DNA of 64,000 bases, from assembly GCF_001653335.1 (NCBI RefSeq), contig NZ_CP015079.1, positions 2,108,001 through 2,172,000 of the forward strand, given 5' to 3'. The notes beneath the pieces are model-generated. The model was given only the letters and a program-made list of their open reading frames with translations, ran no database searches and was not told the origin of the DNA. The position numbers and the translations under genes are program-made. Source of the stretch: Nocardioides dokdonensis FR1436 (lineage in GTDB: Bacteria; Actinomycetota; Actinomycetes; Propionibacteriales; Nocardioidaceae). Position 1 is the stretch's first letter, and every line of letters begins with the position of its first letter. Shown piece by piece: positions 9,646-18,911 of this stretch.

Positions 9646-10350
9646 ATGGACAACCCCACCGGTGCCCCCCGGGTGGTGGTCCTCGACGTCAACGAGACGC
9701 TCTCGGACCTCTCCCCGCTCGACGACGCCTTCACCGAGATCGGCCTCGCCGCGCACGAGCGCCAGGCATGGTTCGCCGGCGTGCTGCGCGACGGGTTCGG
9801 CCTCGGCCTCGCCGGCGCGAGCGCGCCCTTCGCGGAGATCGCCTCCGGTGCCCTGCGCGCACGCCTGCAGGAGCGCGGCGCGGCGTCGGAGGACGAGGTC
9901 GAGGCCGCCGTCGCGACGGTGATGGGCCGCTTCTCCGAGCTCGGCCTGCACCGCGACGTGGCCCCCGGCATCCGGGCGTTGCGCGCCGCCGGGCTGCGGG
10001 TGGTGACGCTGAGCAACGGCGCCGCCGGCGTGGCCGAGGCGCTGCTGGCCCGCGGGGGCCTGCGCGACCACGTCGACCTGGTGCTCTCGGTCGAGGACGC
10101 CCCCGCGTGGAAGCCGGCGGCGTCGGCCTACCAGCACGCGCTGGACGAGTGCGGGGTCGAGGCGCACGAGGCGATGCTGGTCGCCGTGCACCCCTGGGAC
10201 ATCGACGGTGCGGCCCGGGCGGGGTTGCGCACCGGCTGGGTGGACCGCAGCGGTCGGGGCGCCTACCCGTCGTACCTGCGCGCCCCCGAGCTCACCGCGC
10301 CCTCGCTGGCCGAGCTCGCCGGCGACCTGCTCACCGCCGAGCTGAAGTGA
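9646..10350 (+). CDS. HAD-family hydrolase, haloacid dehalogenase type II-like
   Basis: A 234-residue HAD hydrolase. Motif I is LDVNETLSD (nucleophile Asp14, with Asn in place of the second Asp, as in haloacid dehalogenases rather than phosphatases), motif II TLSNG, the lysine in AWKPAASAY, and motif IV VHPWDIDGA. It probably hydrolyses a C-halogen or related bond; the substrate is unknown. A TAGGCT box (9634-9639) lies 6 nt before ATG 9646. It ends facing the beta-helix gene, separated by a stem-loop. Confidence 0.88.
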   Translation: MDNPTGAPRVVVLDVNETLSDLSPLDDAFTEIGLAAHERQAWFAGVLRDGFGLGLAGASAPFAEIASGALRARLQERGAASEDEVEAAVATVMGRFSELGLHRDVAPGIRALRAAGLRVVTLSNGAAGVAEALLARGGLRDHVDLVLSVEDAPAWKPAASAYQHALDECGVEAHEAMLVAVHPWDIDGAARAGLRTGWVDRSGRGAYPSYLRAPELTAPSLAELAGDLLTAELK

Positions 10351-10365
10351 CGCGGGGCTGACGTG

Positions 10366-10411
10366 CCACCGGCCCGCGCGCTTCCCCGAGGGGGCACGGA
10401 CGGGCCGGTGG
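10366..10411. terminator. bidirectional stem-loop terminator
   Basis: CCACCGGCCCG (10366-10376) pairs perfectly with CGGGCCGGTGG (10401-10411); the 24-nt loop holds a smaller CCCC/GGGG stem. It lies between the converging HAD gene and beta-helix gene and has no long T tract, as is usual for high-GC terminators. Confidence 0.7.
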
Positions 10412-10426
10412 GTGGGGTGCGGTGGC

Positions 10427-12598
10427 TCAGGGGGTCGGCGGCACCGGGGTGCCGTCGACGGTGAAGACGCCGCCGTCGTTGTGGTTGTCGGGGTTGGTCG
10501 GTGCGGTGTTGCCGCGGACGGTCACGTCGGAGACCGTCAGCACGCCGGTGGCGCTGTTCCACAGGCCGCCGCCCTCGTTGGCGGCGTTGTTCCCGGTGAC
10601 GGTGCCCCCGGTGTAGGTCACGACCCCGGCAGCGGTGATGTGCAGCCCGCCGCCGTTGCCCGGCGAGGCGCCGGTGTCGTTGCCGGTCAGCACCACGTCA
10701 CGCAGGGTCACGGAGGTGGCGTCGGTGGTCTCGATCGCACCGCCGGCGCGCACCGAGGTGTTGGCGTCGAAGGTGCTGCCGGTGACCTCGAGGGTGCCCT
10801 TGTTCAGCAGGCCGCCGCCGGAGCCCGCAGTGCCGGTCGCGGTGTTCTCGCTGACCACCGAGTCCCGCACGGTGAGCGTGCCGCCGTCGTTGTAGAGGCC
10901 GCCACCACCCTGGTCGGCGTCCTTGCCGCCGGCGGTGTTGGCGACGACCTCGGACCCGGTGACGGTGAAGGTGCCGGCCGCGCTGTTCCACAGACCGCCG
11001 CCCTCGGCGCTCGCGCGGTTGCCGCGGACCTCCGTGCCGGTGACGTCGACGGTGCCGGCGCCGGTGAGGTGCACCGCGCCGCCGTTGCCGGGGGCCGCGC
11101 CCGCGGTGTTGTCGTTGAGGGCCGAGCGCTGCACCGACGTGGTGCCGAGGTTGGCCTCGATCGCTCCACCGGCGCGCTGCGCGTCGTTGCCGATGACGTC
11201 GCTCTGGACGACGGTGAGGGTGCCCTGGTTGTTGAACAGCCCACCGCCGGAGCCCGCAGCGCCGGGTGCTGAGTTGCCGGTGACGGTGCTGCCGCGCACG
11301 GTCAGGTCGCCCATCTCGTTGTAGAGGCCGCCGCCGCCCTGGTCGGCGGCGCCGCCGGCCGCGACGTTGTCGACGACGTCGGAGCCGCGCACGGTGAAGA
11401 CACCGCCTGCGCTGTTCCACAGCCCACCGCCCTCGGCGAGGGCGGTGTTGCCGCTGACGGTGGAGCCGACCACGTCGACGGTGCCGGCGCCGGTCAGGTG
11501 CAGGCCACCGCCGTTGCCCGGGGCGGCGCCCGCGGTGTTGTCGGTGAGGGCGGACCGGCGCACGACGGTGTCGCCGGCGTTGGCCTCGATGCCACCACCG
11601 GCCCGCGGTGCCTGGTTGTCGTTGATCGTGGACTCGCTGACCTCGAGGGTGCCGAGGTTGTTGAGAATGCCGCCACCGGAGCCGGCGGCGCCGGTCGCGG
11701 TGTTGTCGTCGATCGTGGAGCGGGTGACGCGCATGAAGCCGCCGTCGTTGTAGATGCCGCCGCCGCCCTGGTCGGCTGCGGCACCGCCGGCGGTGTTGCC
11801 CTCGATGCGGGTCCGGTCGACCAGGAAGGTGCCGTCGGCGGAGTTCCACAGCCCGCCGCCCTCGGCGCCGGCGCTGTTGCCGCCGATCCAGCTGCTGGTG
11901 ATCTCGACGGCTCCGCCACCGGTCAGGTGCAGGCCGCCGCCGTTGCCGGGCTCGGCGCCCGTGGAGTTGTTGACGAGGCGGGTGCCGATCAGCTGGGTGA
12001 GCCCCTCGAGGGCCTCGATCGCACCGCCGGCGCGGGTGGCGGTGTTGCGCGCCAGGCGCGAGTCGGAGATGAGCACCTCGCCGCCGTTGTTGAACACGGC
12101 GCCACCGGAGGCACCGGTGCCGGTGACCTTGTTGGCGAGCATCGAGGTGTTGCGCACCACGAGCGAGCCGTTGACGAGCACGGCGCCGCCGCTCTCGCCG
12201 GCGGCCGGGGCGCCGCCGCGCAGGCGGGCGTTCTTGACGACCAGCCGGGCCCCGTCGGCGACGGTGAAGATCCGGTCGACGCCGTCGGCGTCGATGGTGT
12301 GGCCGCGAGCGTTGAGCACCAGGTCGTCCTCGACCTCGATGGCGCCGCCCAGGCGGCCGTTGAAGCGCACGTCGTCGCGCAGCTTGAGCCGGGCCCGACC
12401 GTCCTGGCGGTTGGCCTTGTCCACGGCGCGGCGCAGCCCGGCCTCGGAGCTGGCACTGGGGCGCTGCGCGGCGGCGGACGGGGCGGTGGGTGAGGCTGCC
12501 TGCGCAGTGCTCGGGAAGGCGGCGACCGCCGCCAGGGCGAGGGCCCCGGCCGTCGCTCCGCCGAGGAGTCGGCCTGCTCGGGTGCTGGGTGTCGTCAT
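10427..12598 (-). CDS. secreted right-handed parallel beta-helix repeat protein
   Basis: A 723-residue exported protein. A Sec signal peptide (about 1-34, cleavage after STAQA) precedes a short helical region and a long run of beta-helix coils rich in GGGL, GGAI, LYN and GNTA motifs, like Pmp/adhesin-type repeats. The coils form a higher-order unit of about 143 residues (429 bp) repeated about 3.5 times from residue 200 onward, each starting near GNGGGLHLTG. No catalytic pectinase or lyase residues, LPXTG signal or C-terminal membrane helix is visible, so it is probably released or loosely wall-bound. ATG 12598 has AAGGG upstream. Function is unknown; surface adhesion or glycan binding is possible. 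Confidence 0.88.
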   Translation of the reverse strand: MTTPSTRAGRLLGGATAGALALAAVAAFPSTAQAASPTAPSAAAQRPSASSEAGLRRAVDKANRQDGRARLKLRDDVRFNGRLGGAIEVEDDLVLNARGHTIDADGVDRIFTVADGARLVVKNARLRGGAPAAGESGGAVLVNGSLVVRNTSMLANKVTGTGASGGAVFNNGGEVLISDSRLARNTATRAGGAIEALEGLTQLIGTRLVNNSTGAEPGNGGGLHLTGGGAVEITSSWIGGNSAGAEGGGLWNSADGTFLVDRTRIEGNTAGGAAADQGGGGIYNDGGFMRVTRSTIDDNTATGAAGSGGGILNNLGTLEVSESTINDNQAPRAGGGIEANAGDTVVRRSALTDNTAGAAPGNGGGLHLTGAGTVDVVGSTVSGNTALAEGGGLWNSAGGVFTVRGSDVVDNVAAGGAADQGGGGLYNEMGDLTVRGSTVTGNSAPGAAGSGGGLFNNQGTLTVVQSDVIGNDAQRAGGAIEANLGTTSVQRSALNDNTAGAAPGNGGAVHLTGAGTVDVTGTEVRGNRASAEGGGLWNSAAGTFTVTGSEVVANTAGGKDADQGGGGLYNDGGTLTVRDSVVSENTATGTAGSGGGLLNKGTLEVTGSTFDANTSVRAGGAIETTDATSVTLRDVVLTGNDTGASPGNGGGLHITAAGVVTYTGGTVTGNNAANEGGGLWNSATGVLTVSDVTVRGNTAPTNPDNHNDGGVFTVDGTPVPPTP

Positions 12599-12779
12599 GT
12601 GGTGCCCTTCTCTCCGGGTGCGACCGACCGGCCGCAGGACGCGCTCCAGGGACGGGAGGCGGCGGTGCAGAGCGGGTGCGCCGCCCGTGAGGGCGCAGAC
12701 CTGCTCGGGGGTGCTTCGGAGCCGCGCCCCGATCGGACTGGTCCGGGGGATGAAGGGGTGCTGCTGCGCTGGGGCGAGC

Positions 12780-13514
12780 TCAGCGCAGCGAGTAGGTGGC
12801 CAGCGAGACGCCGATGTAGTGGGTGGCGAAGGCGAGGATGGTGAAGGAGTGGAAGACCTCGTGGAAGCCGAACCACCGGGGGCTGGGGTTGGGGAACTTG
12901 AAGCCGTAGACGGCCCCGCCCAGGGTGTAGAGCAACCCACCGGCGGCGATCAGCACCAGCACGCCGATGGCCATCCCGGTGCCCAGGCGCGAGGTCGCGC
13001 CGTCGATGAAGCCGGGGATGAAGAACAACGCCGACCAGCCCATCGCGATGTAGATGGGCGTGTAGAGCCAGCGCGGGGCGTCGGTCCAGAAGACCCGGAA
13101 CAGCACGCCCAGGACGGCGCAGATCCACACGGTCAGCAGCAGCACGGTGCGCTGGGTGCCCCCGAGCAGCATGAGCGCCAGCGGGGTGTAGGAGCCGGCG
13201 ATGAGCACGAAGATGTTCGAGTGGTCGAAGCGCCGCAGGAACGCCCACGTCCGGGGCGACCAGGTGCCGGTGTGGTAGATCGCCGAGACCGTGAACAGCA
13301 GCAGCGCCGAGCCGGTGAAGACCGCCGAGCCGATGCGGGTGGTCGTGTCGGGGGAGAGGGCGACCAGCACGATGCCGGCGACGAGCGTCAGGGGTGCGGT
13401 GCCCAGGTGCAACCAGCCGCGCAGCTTCGGCTTGATGTCGCGGAACTTCTCGTGCACCGACTCCGTGAGGTGGTCGACGCCGTGGCGGACCGAATCGGGG
13501 AGGTGGGCGCTCAT
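12780..13514 (-). CDS. hemolysin III / PAQR family membrane protein
   Basis: A 244-residue seven-helix membrane protein of the hemolysin III (TrhA/PAQR) family. Diagnostic polar motifs are present: SAIYHTG after helix 2, FDHSNIFVLIAGSYTP, and C-terminal GFHEVFHSFTILAFATHYIGV, whose Asp and His residues form the predicted zinc site. Related bacterial proteins affect membrane energetics; hemolysis is historical and not implied. ATG 13514 is chosen over an upstream ATG because of a TAGATT box 8 nt before it. It is divergent from the prenyltransferase gene, as in Rv1085c/Rv1086. Confidence 0.92.
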   Translation of the reverse strand: MSAHLPDSVRHGVDHLTESVHEKFRDIKPKLRGWLHLGTAPLTLVAGIVLVALSPDTTTRIGSAVFTGSALLLFTVSAIYHTGTWSPRTWAFLRRFDHSNIFVLIAGSYTPLALMLLGGTQRTVLLLTVWICAVLGVLFRVFWTDAPRWLYTPIYIAMGWSALFFIPGFIDGATSRLGTGMAIGVLVLIAAGGLLYTLGGAVYGFKFPNPSPRWFGFHEVFHSFTILAFATHYIGVSLATYSLR

Positions 13515-13626
13515 GAAGGAGGAATCTACCGTCCGGCTCCCCATCCGCGCTCCCTCACGAGGACCTCGGGGGACGAAGATCACGTGTCGCGGTGAGGTCG
13601 GGCCGCCCAGGCCGTAGCCTGAGCGG

Positions 13627-14397
13627 GTGGACTGGAAGCGAGGAGTGCGGCGGGTGATCTACCCGGCGTACGAAGCGCGGCTGCTGCGCCGCCTCCCCGA
13701 GAACCTGCCCCGCCACGTCGGCGTGATGCTCGACGGCAACCGGCGCTGGGCACGGGCGGTCGGTCACGACACCGCCCACGGGTACCGGGCGGGGGCCGCC
13801 AACATCGAGCCGTTGCTGGGCTGGTGCGGCGAGGTCGGGATCGAGGTGGTCACGCTGTGGCTGCTCTCGACCGACAACCTCAACCGGCCGGCCGAGGAGC
13901 TCGAGCCGCTGCTCCAGATCATCGCCGACGCGGTCGACTCGCTCGCGGTGCAGCGGCGGTGGCGGTTGAACCCGGTGGGCGCGCTCGACCTGCTGCCGGC
14001 CGAGACCGCCGAGCGCCTCAAGGCGGCTCAGGAGGCCACCCGCGACGTCGACGGGATGCTGGTCAACGTCGCGGTGCCGTACGGCGGGCGGCGCGAGATC
14101 GTCGACGCGGTGCGGTCGCTGCTCAGCGAGCACGCCGCGAAGGGCACCTCGCTCGAGGACCTCGCCGGCGTCGTGGACATCGACATGATCGGCTCGCACC
14201 TCTACACCCGTGGCCAGCCCGATCCCGACCTGGTGATCCGCACCAGCGGCGAGCAGCGTCTCGGCGGCTTCCTGCTGTGGCAGAGCGCCACCTCGGAGTT
14301 CTACTTCTGCGAGGCCTACTGGCCCGACTTCCGCCGCGTCGACTTCCTGCGGGCCATCCGCGCCTACGCGCTGCGCGAGCGCCGGCACGGGACCTGA
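13627..14397 (+). CDS. uppS: cis-prenyltransferase (isoprenyl diphosphate synthase, UppS/Rv1086 family)
   Basis: Condenses isopentenyl diphosphate units in cis configuration to make polyprenyl carriers for cell-wall glycans. The 256-residue protein has the active-site motif MLDGNRRWAR (Asp36), the LWLLSTDN segment, RTSGEQRLGGFLLWQ and the C-terminal SEFYFCEAYWPDF signature. Its neighbour hemolysin III points to the Rv1086 orthologue, a short-chain Z-farnesyl diphosphate synthase, so a short product is plausible. GTG 13627 follows TAGCCT (13615-13620) by 6 nt. Confidence 0.93.
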   Translation: MDWKRGVRRVIYPAYEARLLRRLPENLPRHVGVMLDGNRRWARAVGHDTAHGYRAGAANIEPLLGWCGEVGIEVVTLWLLSTDNLNRPAEELEPLLQIIADAVDSLAVQRRWRLNPVGALDLLPAETAERLKAAQEATRDVDGMLVNVAVPYGGRREIVDAVRSLLSEHAAKGTSLEDLAGVVDIDMIGSHLYTRGQPDPDLVIRTSGEQRLGGFLLWQSATSEFYFCEAYWPDFRRVDFLRAIRAYALRERRHGT

Positions 14398-14399
14398 CA

Positions 14400-14655
14400 C
14401 CCGCGGGTAAAATCCGGGATCGGCGTGTTGCCCCCGACGTCACGTGGGCAGGCGTAGATTCAGTGCCACCGGTGAGTGGGGAAGCTCACCGCACCTGGAA
14501 GGCCCGCTCGTGACCACTCACGAATGCTCCGCACGTCAGGCTCCTGCCTGGCTCGCGCTCGGAGGCGGGCACTCCCGTCCCTGGGGCCCCTCCCGGTCCG
14601 AGATCAGGTTCTAGGGCGGGCGACGAGTGCGCGCCGCGACCCGTGAGGGGTAACC
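14400..14655 (+). other. long structured leader candidate upstream of phoH
   Basis: A 256-nt non-coding gap with several possible hairpins: CGGTGAG/CTCACCG around an 8-nt loop near 14470, CAGGC/GCCTG near 14540, and CTCGGA/TCCGAG enclosing a G/C-rich run near 14560-14600. GAGGGG then precedes the phoH GTG by about 6 nt. I could not match it to a known riboswitch class. It may be a regulatory 5' UTR or hold the phoH promoter. Confidence 0.3.
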
Positions 14656-16050
14656 GTGCCGACCAAGGTCACGTCGCAGCAGTCGCACAGCGCAGCTCAC
14701 CCAGCAGTCCAGCACCCCGCCCAGGACGCACCCGACCAGCCGGGCGATGTGCCGCTGGTGCGCACCTACGTCCTGGACACCAGCGTCCTGCTGGCCGATC
14801 CGGGGGCACTGCGGCGCTTCGAGGAGCACGAGGTCGTGCTGCCCGTCGTCGTCATCACCGAGCTCGAGGGCAAGCGTCACCACCCCGAGCTCGGCTTCTT
14901 CGCCCGCGCCGCGCTGCGGATGCTCGACGAGCTGCGGGTGGAGAACGGGCGCCTGGACACCCCGGTGCCCGTCGGGGAGCTGGGCGGCAGCATCCGGGTC
15001 GAGCTCAACCACACCGACCCCAGCGCGCTGCCGTCGGGCTTCCGGCTCGGCGACAACGACACCCGCATCCTCGCGGTGGCGAAGAACCTCGCCGACGAGG
15101 GCGCGGCGGTCACCCTGGTCTCCAAGGACCTCCCGCTGCGGATCAAGGCCTCGGCGGTCGGGCTGGACGCCGAGGAGTACCGCGGCGAGGCGATCTCGGA
15201 GTCCGACACCGGCTACACCGGGATGGCCGAGCTCGACGTGCCCGCGGCCGATCTCGACACCCTCTACGACGAGGGCGTCGTCGACCTCGACGAGGCCCGA
15301 GACCTGCCGTGCCACCAGGGCCTGGTGCTGCTCTCGGAGCGCGGCACCGCCCTGGGGCGGGTCGGGGCCGACAAGCGGGTGCACCTCGTGCGCGGTGACC
15401 GGGAGGCGTTCGGCATCCACGGGCGTTCCGCGGAGCAGCGGGTCGCCCTCGACCTCCTGCTCGACCCCGAGGTGGGCATCGTCTCCCTCGGTGGGCGCGC
15501 CGGCACCGGCAAGTCCGCGATGGCGCTGTGCGCCGGCCTCGAGGCCGTCCTGGAGCGTCGCCAGCACCAGAAGGTCATCGTCTTCCGTCCGCTGTTCGCC
15601 GTGGGCGGGCAGGAGCTCGGCTACCTGCCCGGCTCGGAGACGGAGAAGATGTCGCCGTGGGGCCAGGCGGTCTTCGACACCCTGGGGGCGATGACCTCGC
15701 GCGAGGTGGTCGACGAGATCCTCGACCGCGGCATGCTCGAGGTGCTGCCGTTGACCCACATCCGGGGCCGTTCCCTGCACGACGCCTTCGTGATCGTCGA
15801 CGAGGCGCAGTCCTTGGAGCGCAACGTGCTGCTGACGGTGCTCTCGCGCATCGGGGCCAACTCCAAGGTGGTGCTGACCCACGACGTGGCCCAGCGCGAC
15901 AACCTGCGCGTGGGCCGGCACGACGGCGTGGTCGCGGTCATCGACAAGCTGAAGGGCCACCCGCTCTTCGCGCACGTGACCCTGACCCGCTCCGAGCGGT
16001 CGCCGATCGCCGCGCTGGTCACCGAGATGCTGGAGAACGTCACCGTCTGA
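14656..16050 (+). CDS. PhoH-like protein with N-terminal PIN domain (PhoH2)
   Basis: A 464-residue fusion of a PIN-type ribonuclease domain (about 34-160; acidic residues from Asp41 in VLDTSVLL, then [10 protein letters not shown]) with a PhoH ATPase (Walker A GRAGTGKS near 280, Walker [10 protein letters not shown] near 380). PhoH2 proteins of this architecture act as RNA helicase/ribonucleases. Position after the prenyltransferase matches phoH2 (Rv1095). GTG 14656 has GAGGGG upstream. A strong hairpin follows the stop. Confidence 0.93.
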   Translation: MPTKVTSQQSHSAAHPAVQHPAQDAPDQPGDVPLVRTYVLDTSVLLADPGALRRFEEHEVVLPVVVITELEGKRHHPELGFFARAALRMLDELRVENGRLDTPVPVGELGGSIRVELNHTDPSALPSGFRLGDNDTRILAVAKNLADEGAAVTLVSKDLPLRIKASAVGLDAEEYRGEAISESDTGYTGMAELDVPAADLDTLYDEGVVDLDEARDLPCHQGLVLLSERGTALGRVGADKRVHLVRGDREAFGIHGRSAEQRVALDLLLDPEVGIVSLGGRAGTGKSAMALCAGLEAVLERRQHQKVIVFRPLFAVGGQELGYLPGSETEKMSPWGQAVFDTLGAMTSREVVDEILDRGMLEVLPLTHIRGRSLHDAFVIVDEAQSLERNVLLTVLSRIGANSKVVLTHDVAQRDNLRVGRHDGVVAVIDKLKGHPLFAHVTLTRSERSPIAALVTEMLENVTV

Positions 16051-16083
16051 GGACCGTCGGCTGGGGCCGGTGGTCCGGGTGGG

Positions 16084-16121
16084 ACCTGTGGGGCGGAATG
16101 GACGAGATCCGCCCCACAGGT
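16084..16121 (+). terminator. strong stem-loop terminator after phoH
   Basis: A perfect 14-bp inverted repeat, ACCTGTGGGGCGGA (16084-16097) and TCCGCCCCACAGGT (16108-16121), around a 10-nt loop, 33 nt after the phoH stop. It is followed by a T-enriched stretch (TTCGCCGGTTCGGTTT). Confidence 0.8.
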
Positions 16122-16285
16122 TCGCCGGTTCGGTTTGCGTGCGACCCGCGCCTCCTGCACAGTTGCCCGTGATCGTTTCGTGACCTTGCCTTCCCCCGCC
16201 CGGTCACGGGGCGCGCCGACCCGCTGACGCACGGACGCGGGGTCTCGCGCCCAGTCCTGTCGTCGAGCATCGCGAGCCATTCCCT

Positions 16286-16948
16286 GTGTCCAAGCAGCCC
16301 AAGTACGTCGGCAAGCACGCCGCGCCCAAGACGCACCGTGCCAGCGCCGCACCTCGTCAGGCCCTGCGCACCACCGTCGTCATGTCGACGCTGGCCGTGG
16401 GGGCCACCGGCGCAGTCGTGACCGGCGGCGTCGCCGGTGCTCCCGCCACGTCGACCGCCGGCGCCGAGACCCCCGCCTCGGTGGTGCCGCTGGCGGCCGA
16501 GGCCGTCTCGGAGGAGACCCGCGCGGCCATCGTTGACGGCCGCGACGAGGTCGTCTCGCGCAGCGACCGTCGTGACCAGGCCGACCCCGCCAAGCAGGCG
16601 GCGCTGTCGACCGACGAGGGCCAGGCGATGACGAAGGCCGAGCGGCTCGCCGAGGCCGACCCCCGTGACATCGGGCGTGCCCTGCTCGGCGAGTTCGGCT
16701 TCTCTGCCGACCAGTTCAGCTGCCTCGACTCGCTGTGGGTCAGCGAGAGCGACTGGGAGGTCGACGCCGACAACCCGACGTCGTCGGCGTACGGCATCCC
16801 GCAGGCGCTCACCGAGCTACACGAGCTGCCCGCCGACTACATGACGTCCGCGGAGAGCCAGATCCGCTGGGGCCTGGAGTACATCCAGGACTCCTACGGC
16901 TCCCCGTGCAGCGCCTGGTCCTTCAAGCAGGCCAACAACTGGTACTGA
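16286..16948 (+). CDS. exported lytic-transglycosylase-like protein
   Basis: A 220-residue protein with a basic N-terminus and hydrophobic export segment (about 27-52, ALRTTVVMSTLAVGATGAV), a charged linker, and a C-terminal domain (about 125-220). That domain has SLWVSESDWEVDADNPTS, SAYGIPQAL and IRWGLEYIQDSYGSPCSAW, the usual signature of small actinobacterial SLT-like wall hydrolases; Glu in SESDW is the likely acid. Two cysteines (FSCLDS and SPCSAW) may pair outside the cell. GTG 16286 begins the basic segment VSKQPKYVGKHAAPK. The 235 nt upstream hold the phoH terminator and nothing else I recognise. Confidence 0.85.
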   Translation: MSKQPKYVGKHAAPKTHRASAAPRQALRTTVVMSTLAVGATGAVVTGGVAGAPATSTAGAETPASVVPLAAEAVSEETRAAIVDGRDEVVSRSDRRDQADPAKQAALSTDEGQAMTKAERLAEADPRDIGRALLGEFGFSADQFSCLDSLWVSESDWEVDADNPTSSAYGIPQALTELHELPADYMTSAESQIRWGLEYIQDSYGSPCSAWSFKQANNWY

Positions 16949-16985
16949 GCGCCCTCGCGTCGGTCCGGCCTGGGACCATCGAGGC

Positions 16986-17450
16986 GTGAGCAACGTCTTC
17001 GAGTGCGAGATCCAGGCGCGACTGCGCGACATCAACCTCGGCGGCCACGTCGACAACGTCGAGGCGATCCGCATCCTCGACGAGGCGCGCATCCTGTTCC
17101 TGCGATACGCCGACGTCAGCCCCCCGGCCGGGCCGCGTCCGGGGCTGTTCGGTGGCCTGCCCGACGGTGTGGTCGACCTCGTCGGCTCGCAGCGGGTCGA
17201 CTACCACGCCGAGATGCGCTTCGCGCCGTTCCAGCCCTTCCTGATGCGGCTGTGGGTGCAGCGGATCGGCGGCTCGTCGTTCACGGTCGCGACCGAGCTG
17301 CGCGTCGCGCGCGACCACGAGCCGGCCCTGGTCGCGGCGACCACGCTGGTGCTCTGGGACCACGCGACCCAGGCCTCGTGGCCGATGAGCGACGACGTGC
17401 GGGCCACCTTCGAGCGGTACGCCGGCGACCCGGTCGTGCTGCGCGGCTGA
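16986..17450 (+). CDS. hotdog-fold acyl-CoA thioesterase
   Basis: A 154-residue single hotdog domain of the 4-hydroxybenzoyl-CoA thioesterase type. The N-terminal RLRDINLGGHVDNVEAIRIL carries the conserved Asp/His-Asn active-site segment, followed by the SQRVDYHAEMRF strand. The acyl substrate cannot be read from sequence. A GACCAT box (16974-16979) lies 6 nt before GTG 16986. It is convergent with fumC; the 26-bp gap is G/C-rich. Confidence 0.88.
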   Translation: MSNVFECEIQARLRDINLGGHVDNVEAIRILDEARILFLRYADVSPPAGPRPGLFGGLPDGVVDLVGSQRVDYHAEMRFAPFQPFLMRLWVQRIGGSSFTVATELRVARDHEPALVAATTLVLWDHATQASWPMSDDVRATFERYAGDPVVLRG

Positions 17451-17476
17451 CCGGCCCGGCCCGCTGCGGCCCGGTC

Positions 17477-18877
17477 CTAGGGGTGGGTCATGCTCTCGAC
17501 GTCGAGGGCCGCGTCGAGCTGCTCCTCGGTGAGGTCGCCCCGCTCGACGTAGCCCATCGAGAGCACCTGCTCGCGGATGGTGCGGCCCTCGGCCAGCGCC
17601 GCCTTGGCGACCTTCGCGGCCTCCTCGTAGCCGATGTGCTTGTTCAGCGGTGTCACCACCGACGGCGACGACTCGGCGTAGGTGCGCATCCGCTCGGCGT
17701 CCGCGGTGATCCCGTCGACCGTGCGCTCGGCGAGGACCCGTGAGGAGGCCGCGAGCAGGCGCACCGACTCCAGGACGTTGCGGGCGATGACCGGCATCGC
17801 GACGTTGAGCTCGAAGGAGCCGCTGGCGCCGGCGACGGTGACGGCCGCGTCGTTGCCGATGACCTGGAAGCAGACCATCAGCGTCGCCTCCGGCAGCACC
17901 GGGTTCACCTTGCCGGGCATGATGCTCGAGCCGGGCTGCAGGTCGGGCAGGTGGATCTCGGCCAGCCCCGTCGTCGGGCCCGAGGCCATCCAGCGCAGGT
18001 CGTTGCAGATCTTGGTCAGCCCGACCGCGTAGGTCCGCAGCGCGCCGCTCAGCTCGACGAGGGAGTCGCGGGTGCCCTGCGCCTCGAAGTGGTTGCGGGC
18101 CTCGGTGAACGGCTGACCGGTGCGCTCGCCGAGCACCTCGATGACACGGGCGGCGAACCCCGCGGGGGTGTTGATGCCGGTGCCGACCGCGGTGCCGCCC
18201 AGCGGCAGCTCGTGGACCCGGGGGAGCACCGCCTCCAGCCGTTCGGCGGCGTACCGCACGGTGGCGGCGTACCCGCCCATCTCCTGGCCGAGCATCACCG
18301 GGGTGGCGTCCATCAGGTGGGTGCGACCGGACTTGACCAGGCCGGCGAACTCCTCGGCCTTGGCCTCGAAGGAGGTGGCGAGCACGTCGAGCGCCGGCAG
18401 CAGGTCGTCGACGACGGTGAGGGTGGCGGCGACGTGGATCGCGGTGGGGAAGGTGTCGTTGCTCGACTGGCTGGCGTTGACGTGGTCGTTGGGGTGCACG
18501 TCGGTGCCCGCCCGCGAGGACAGCGAGGCGATGACCTCGTTGGCGTTCATGTTCGACGAGGTGCCCGACCCCGTCTGGAAGACGTCGATGGGGAAGGCGT
18601 CGTCGTGCCGGCCGGCCGCGACCTCCTGGGCCGCGGCGGTGACGGCCCGGGCCTGCGACTCGTCGAGGATGCCCAGCTCACCGTTGACGGTGGCGGCGGC
18701 GGCCTTGACCTGACCCATGGCATGGATGAGCGACGGCTCGATCGGGGTGCCGCTGATCGGGAAGTTCTGCACGGCCCGCTGGGTCTGGGCGCGCCACAGC
18801 GCGTCGCGGGGCACCTCCACCTCGCCCATGGAGTCGTGCTCGATGCGGACGTCGTCCCGGTCGCTGTGCTGGCTCAT
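17477..18877 (-). CDS. fumC: class II fumarate hydratase
   Basis: Oxygen-stable, iron-independent TCA-cycle enzyme interconverting fumarate and malate. The 466-residue protein has the superfamily signature [12 protein letters not shown] near 315-326, the [14 protein letters not shown] region, [11 protein letters not shown], and [14 protein letters not shown] 18877 is supported by TACGGT 6 nt upstream; the longer frame overlaps the upstream gene out of frame. Order matches Rv1098c. A second, unrelated fumarase lies 1 kb away at 19914-21599. Confidence 0.96.
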   Translation of the reverse strand: MSQHSDRDDVRIEHDSMGEVEVPRDALWRAQTQRAVQNFPISGTPIEPSLIHAMGQVKAAAATVNGELGILDESQARAVTAAAQEVAAGRHDDAFPIDVFQTGSGTSSNMNANEVIASLSSRAGTDVHPNDHVNASQSSNDTFPTAIHVAATLTVVDDLLPALDVLATSFEAKAEEFAGLVKSGRTHLMDATPVMLGQEMGGYAATVRYAAERLEAVLPRVHELPLGGTAVGTGINTPAGFAARVIEVLGERTGQPFTEARNHFEAQGTRDSLVELSGALRTYAVGLTKICNDLRWMASGPTTGLAEIHLPDLQPGSSIMPGKVNPVLPEATLMVCFQVIGNDAAVTVAGASGSFELNVAMPVIARNVLESVRLLAASSRVLAERTVDGITADAERMRTYAESSPSVVTPLNKHIGYEEAAKVAKAALAEGRTIREQVLSMGYVERGDLTEEQLDAALDVESMTHP

Positions 18878-18911
18878 CCGGCCACCGTAGCGACTGCGCC
18901 GGGACCCGGGT

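Noticed and set aside
14400..16285. c-di-AMP (ydaO) riboswitch before phoH or before the transglycosylase
   Set aside because: This class often precedes actinobacterial wall hydrolases, but I could not find its conserved GGGGTGAAT-like or AACCCGACAGCT-like segments in either gap.
17451..17476. Terminator between thioesterase and fumC
   Set aside because: CCGGCCCGGCCCGC and GGCCCGGTC pair only imperfectly in 26 bp; not convincing.
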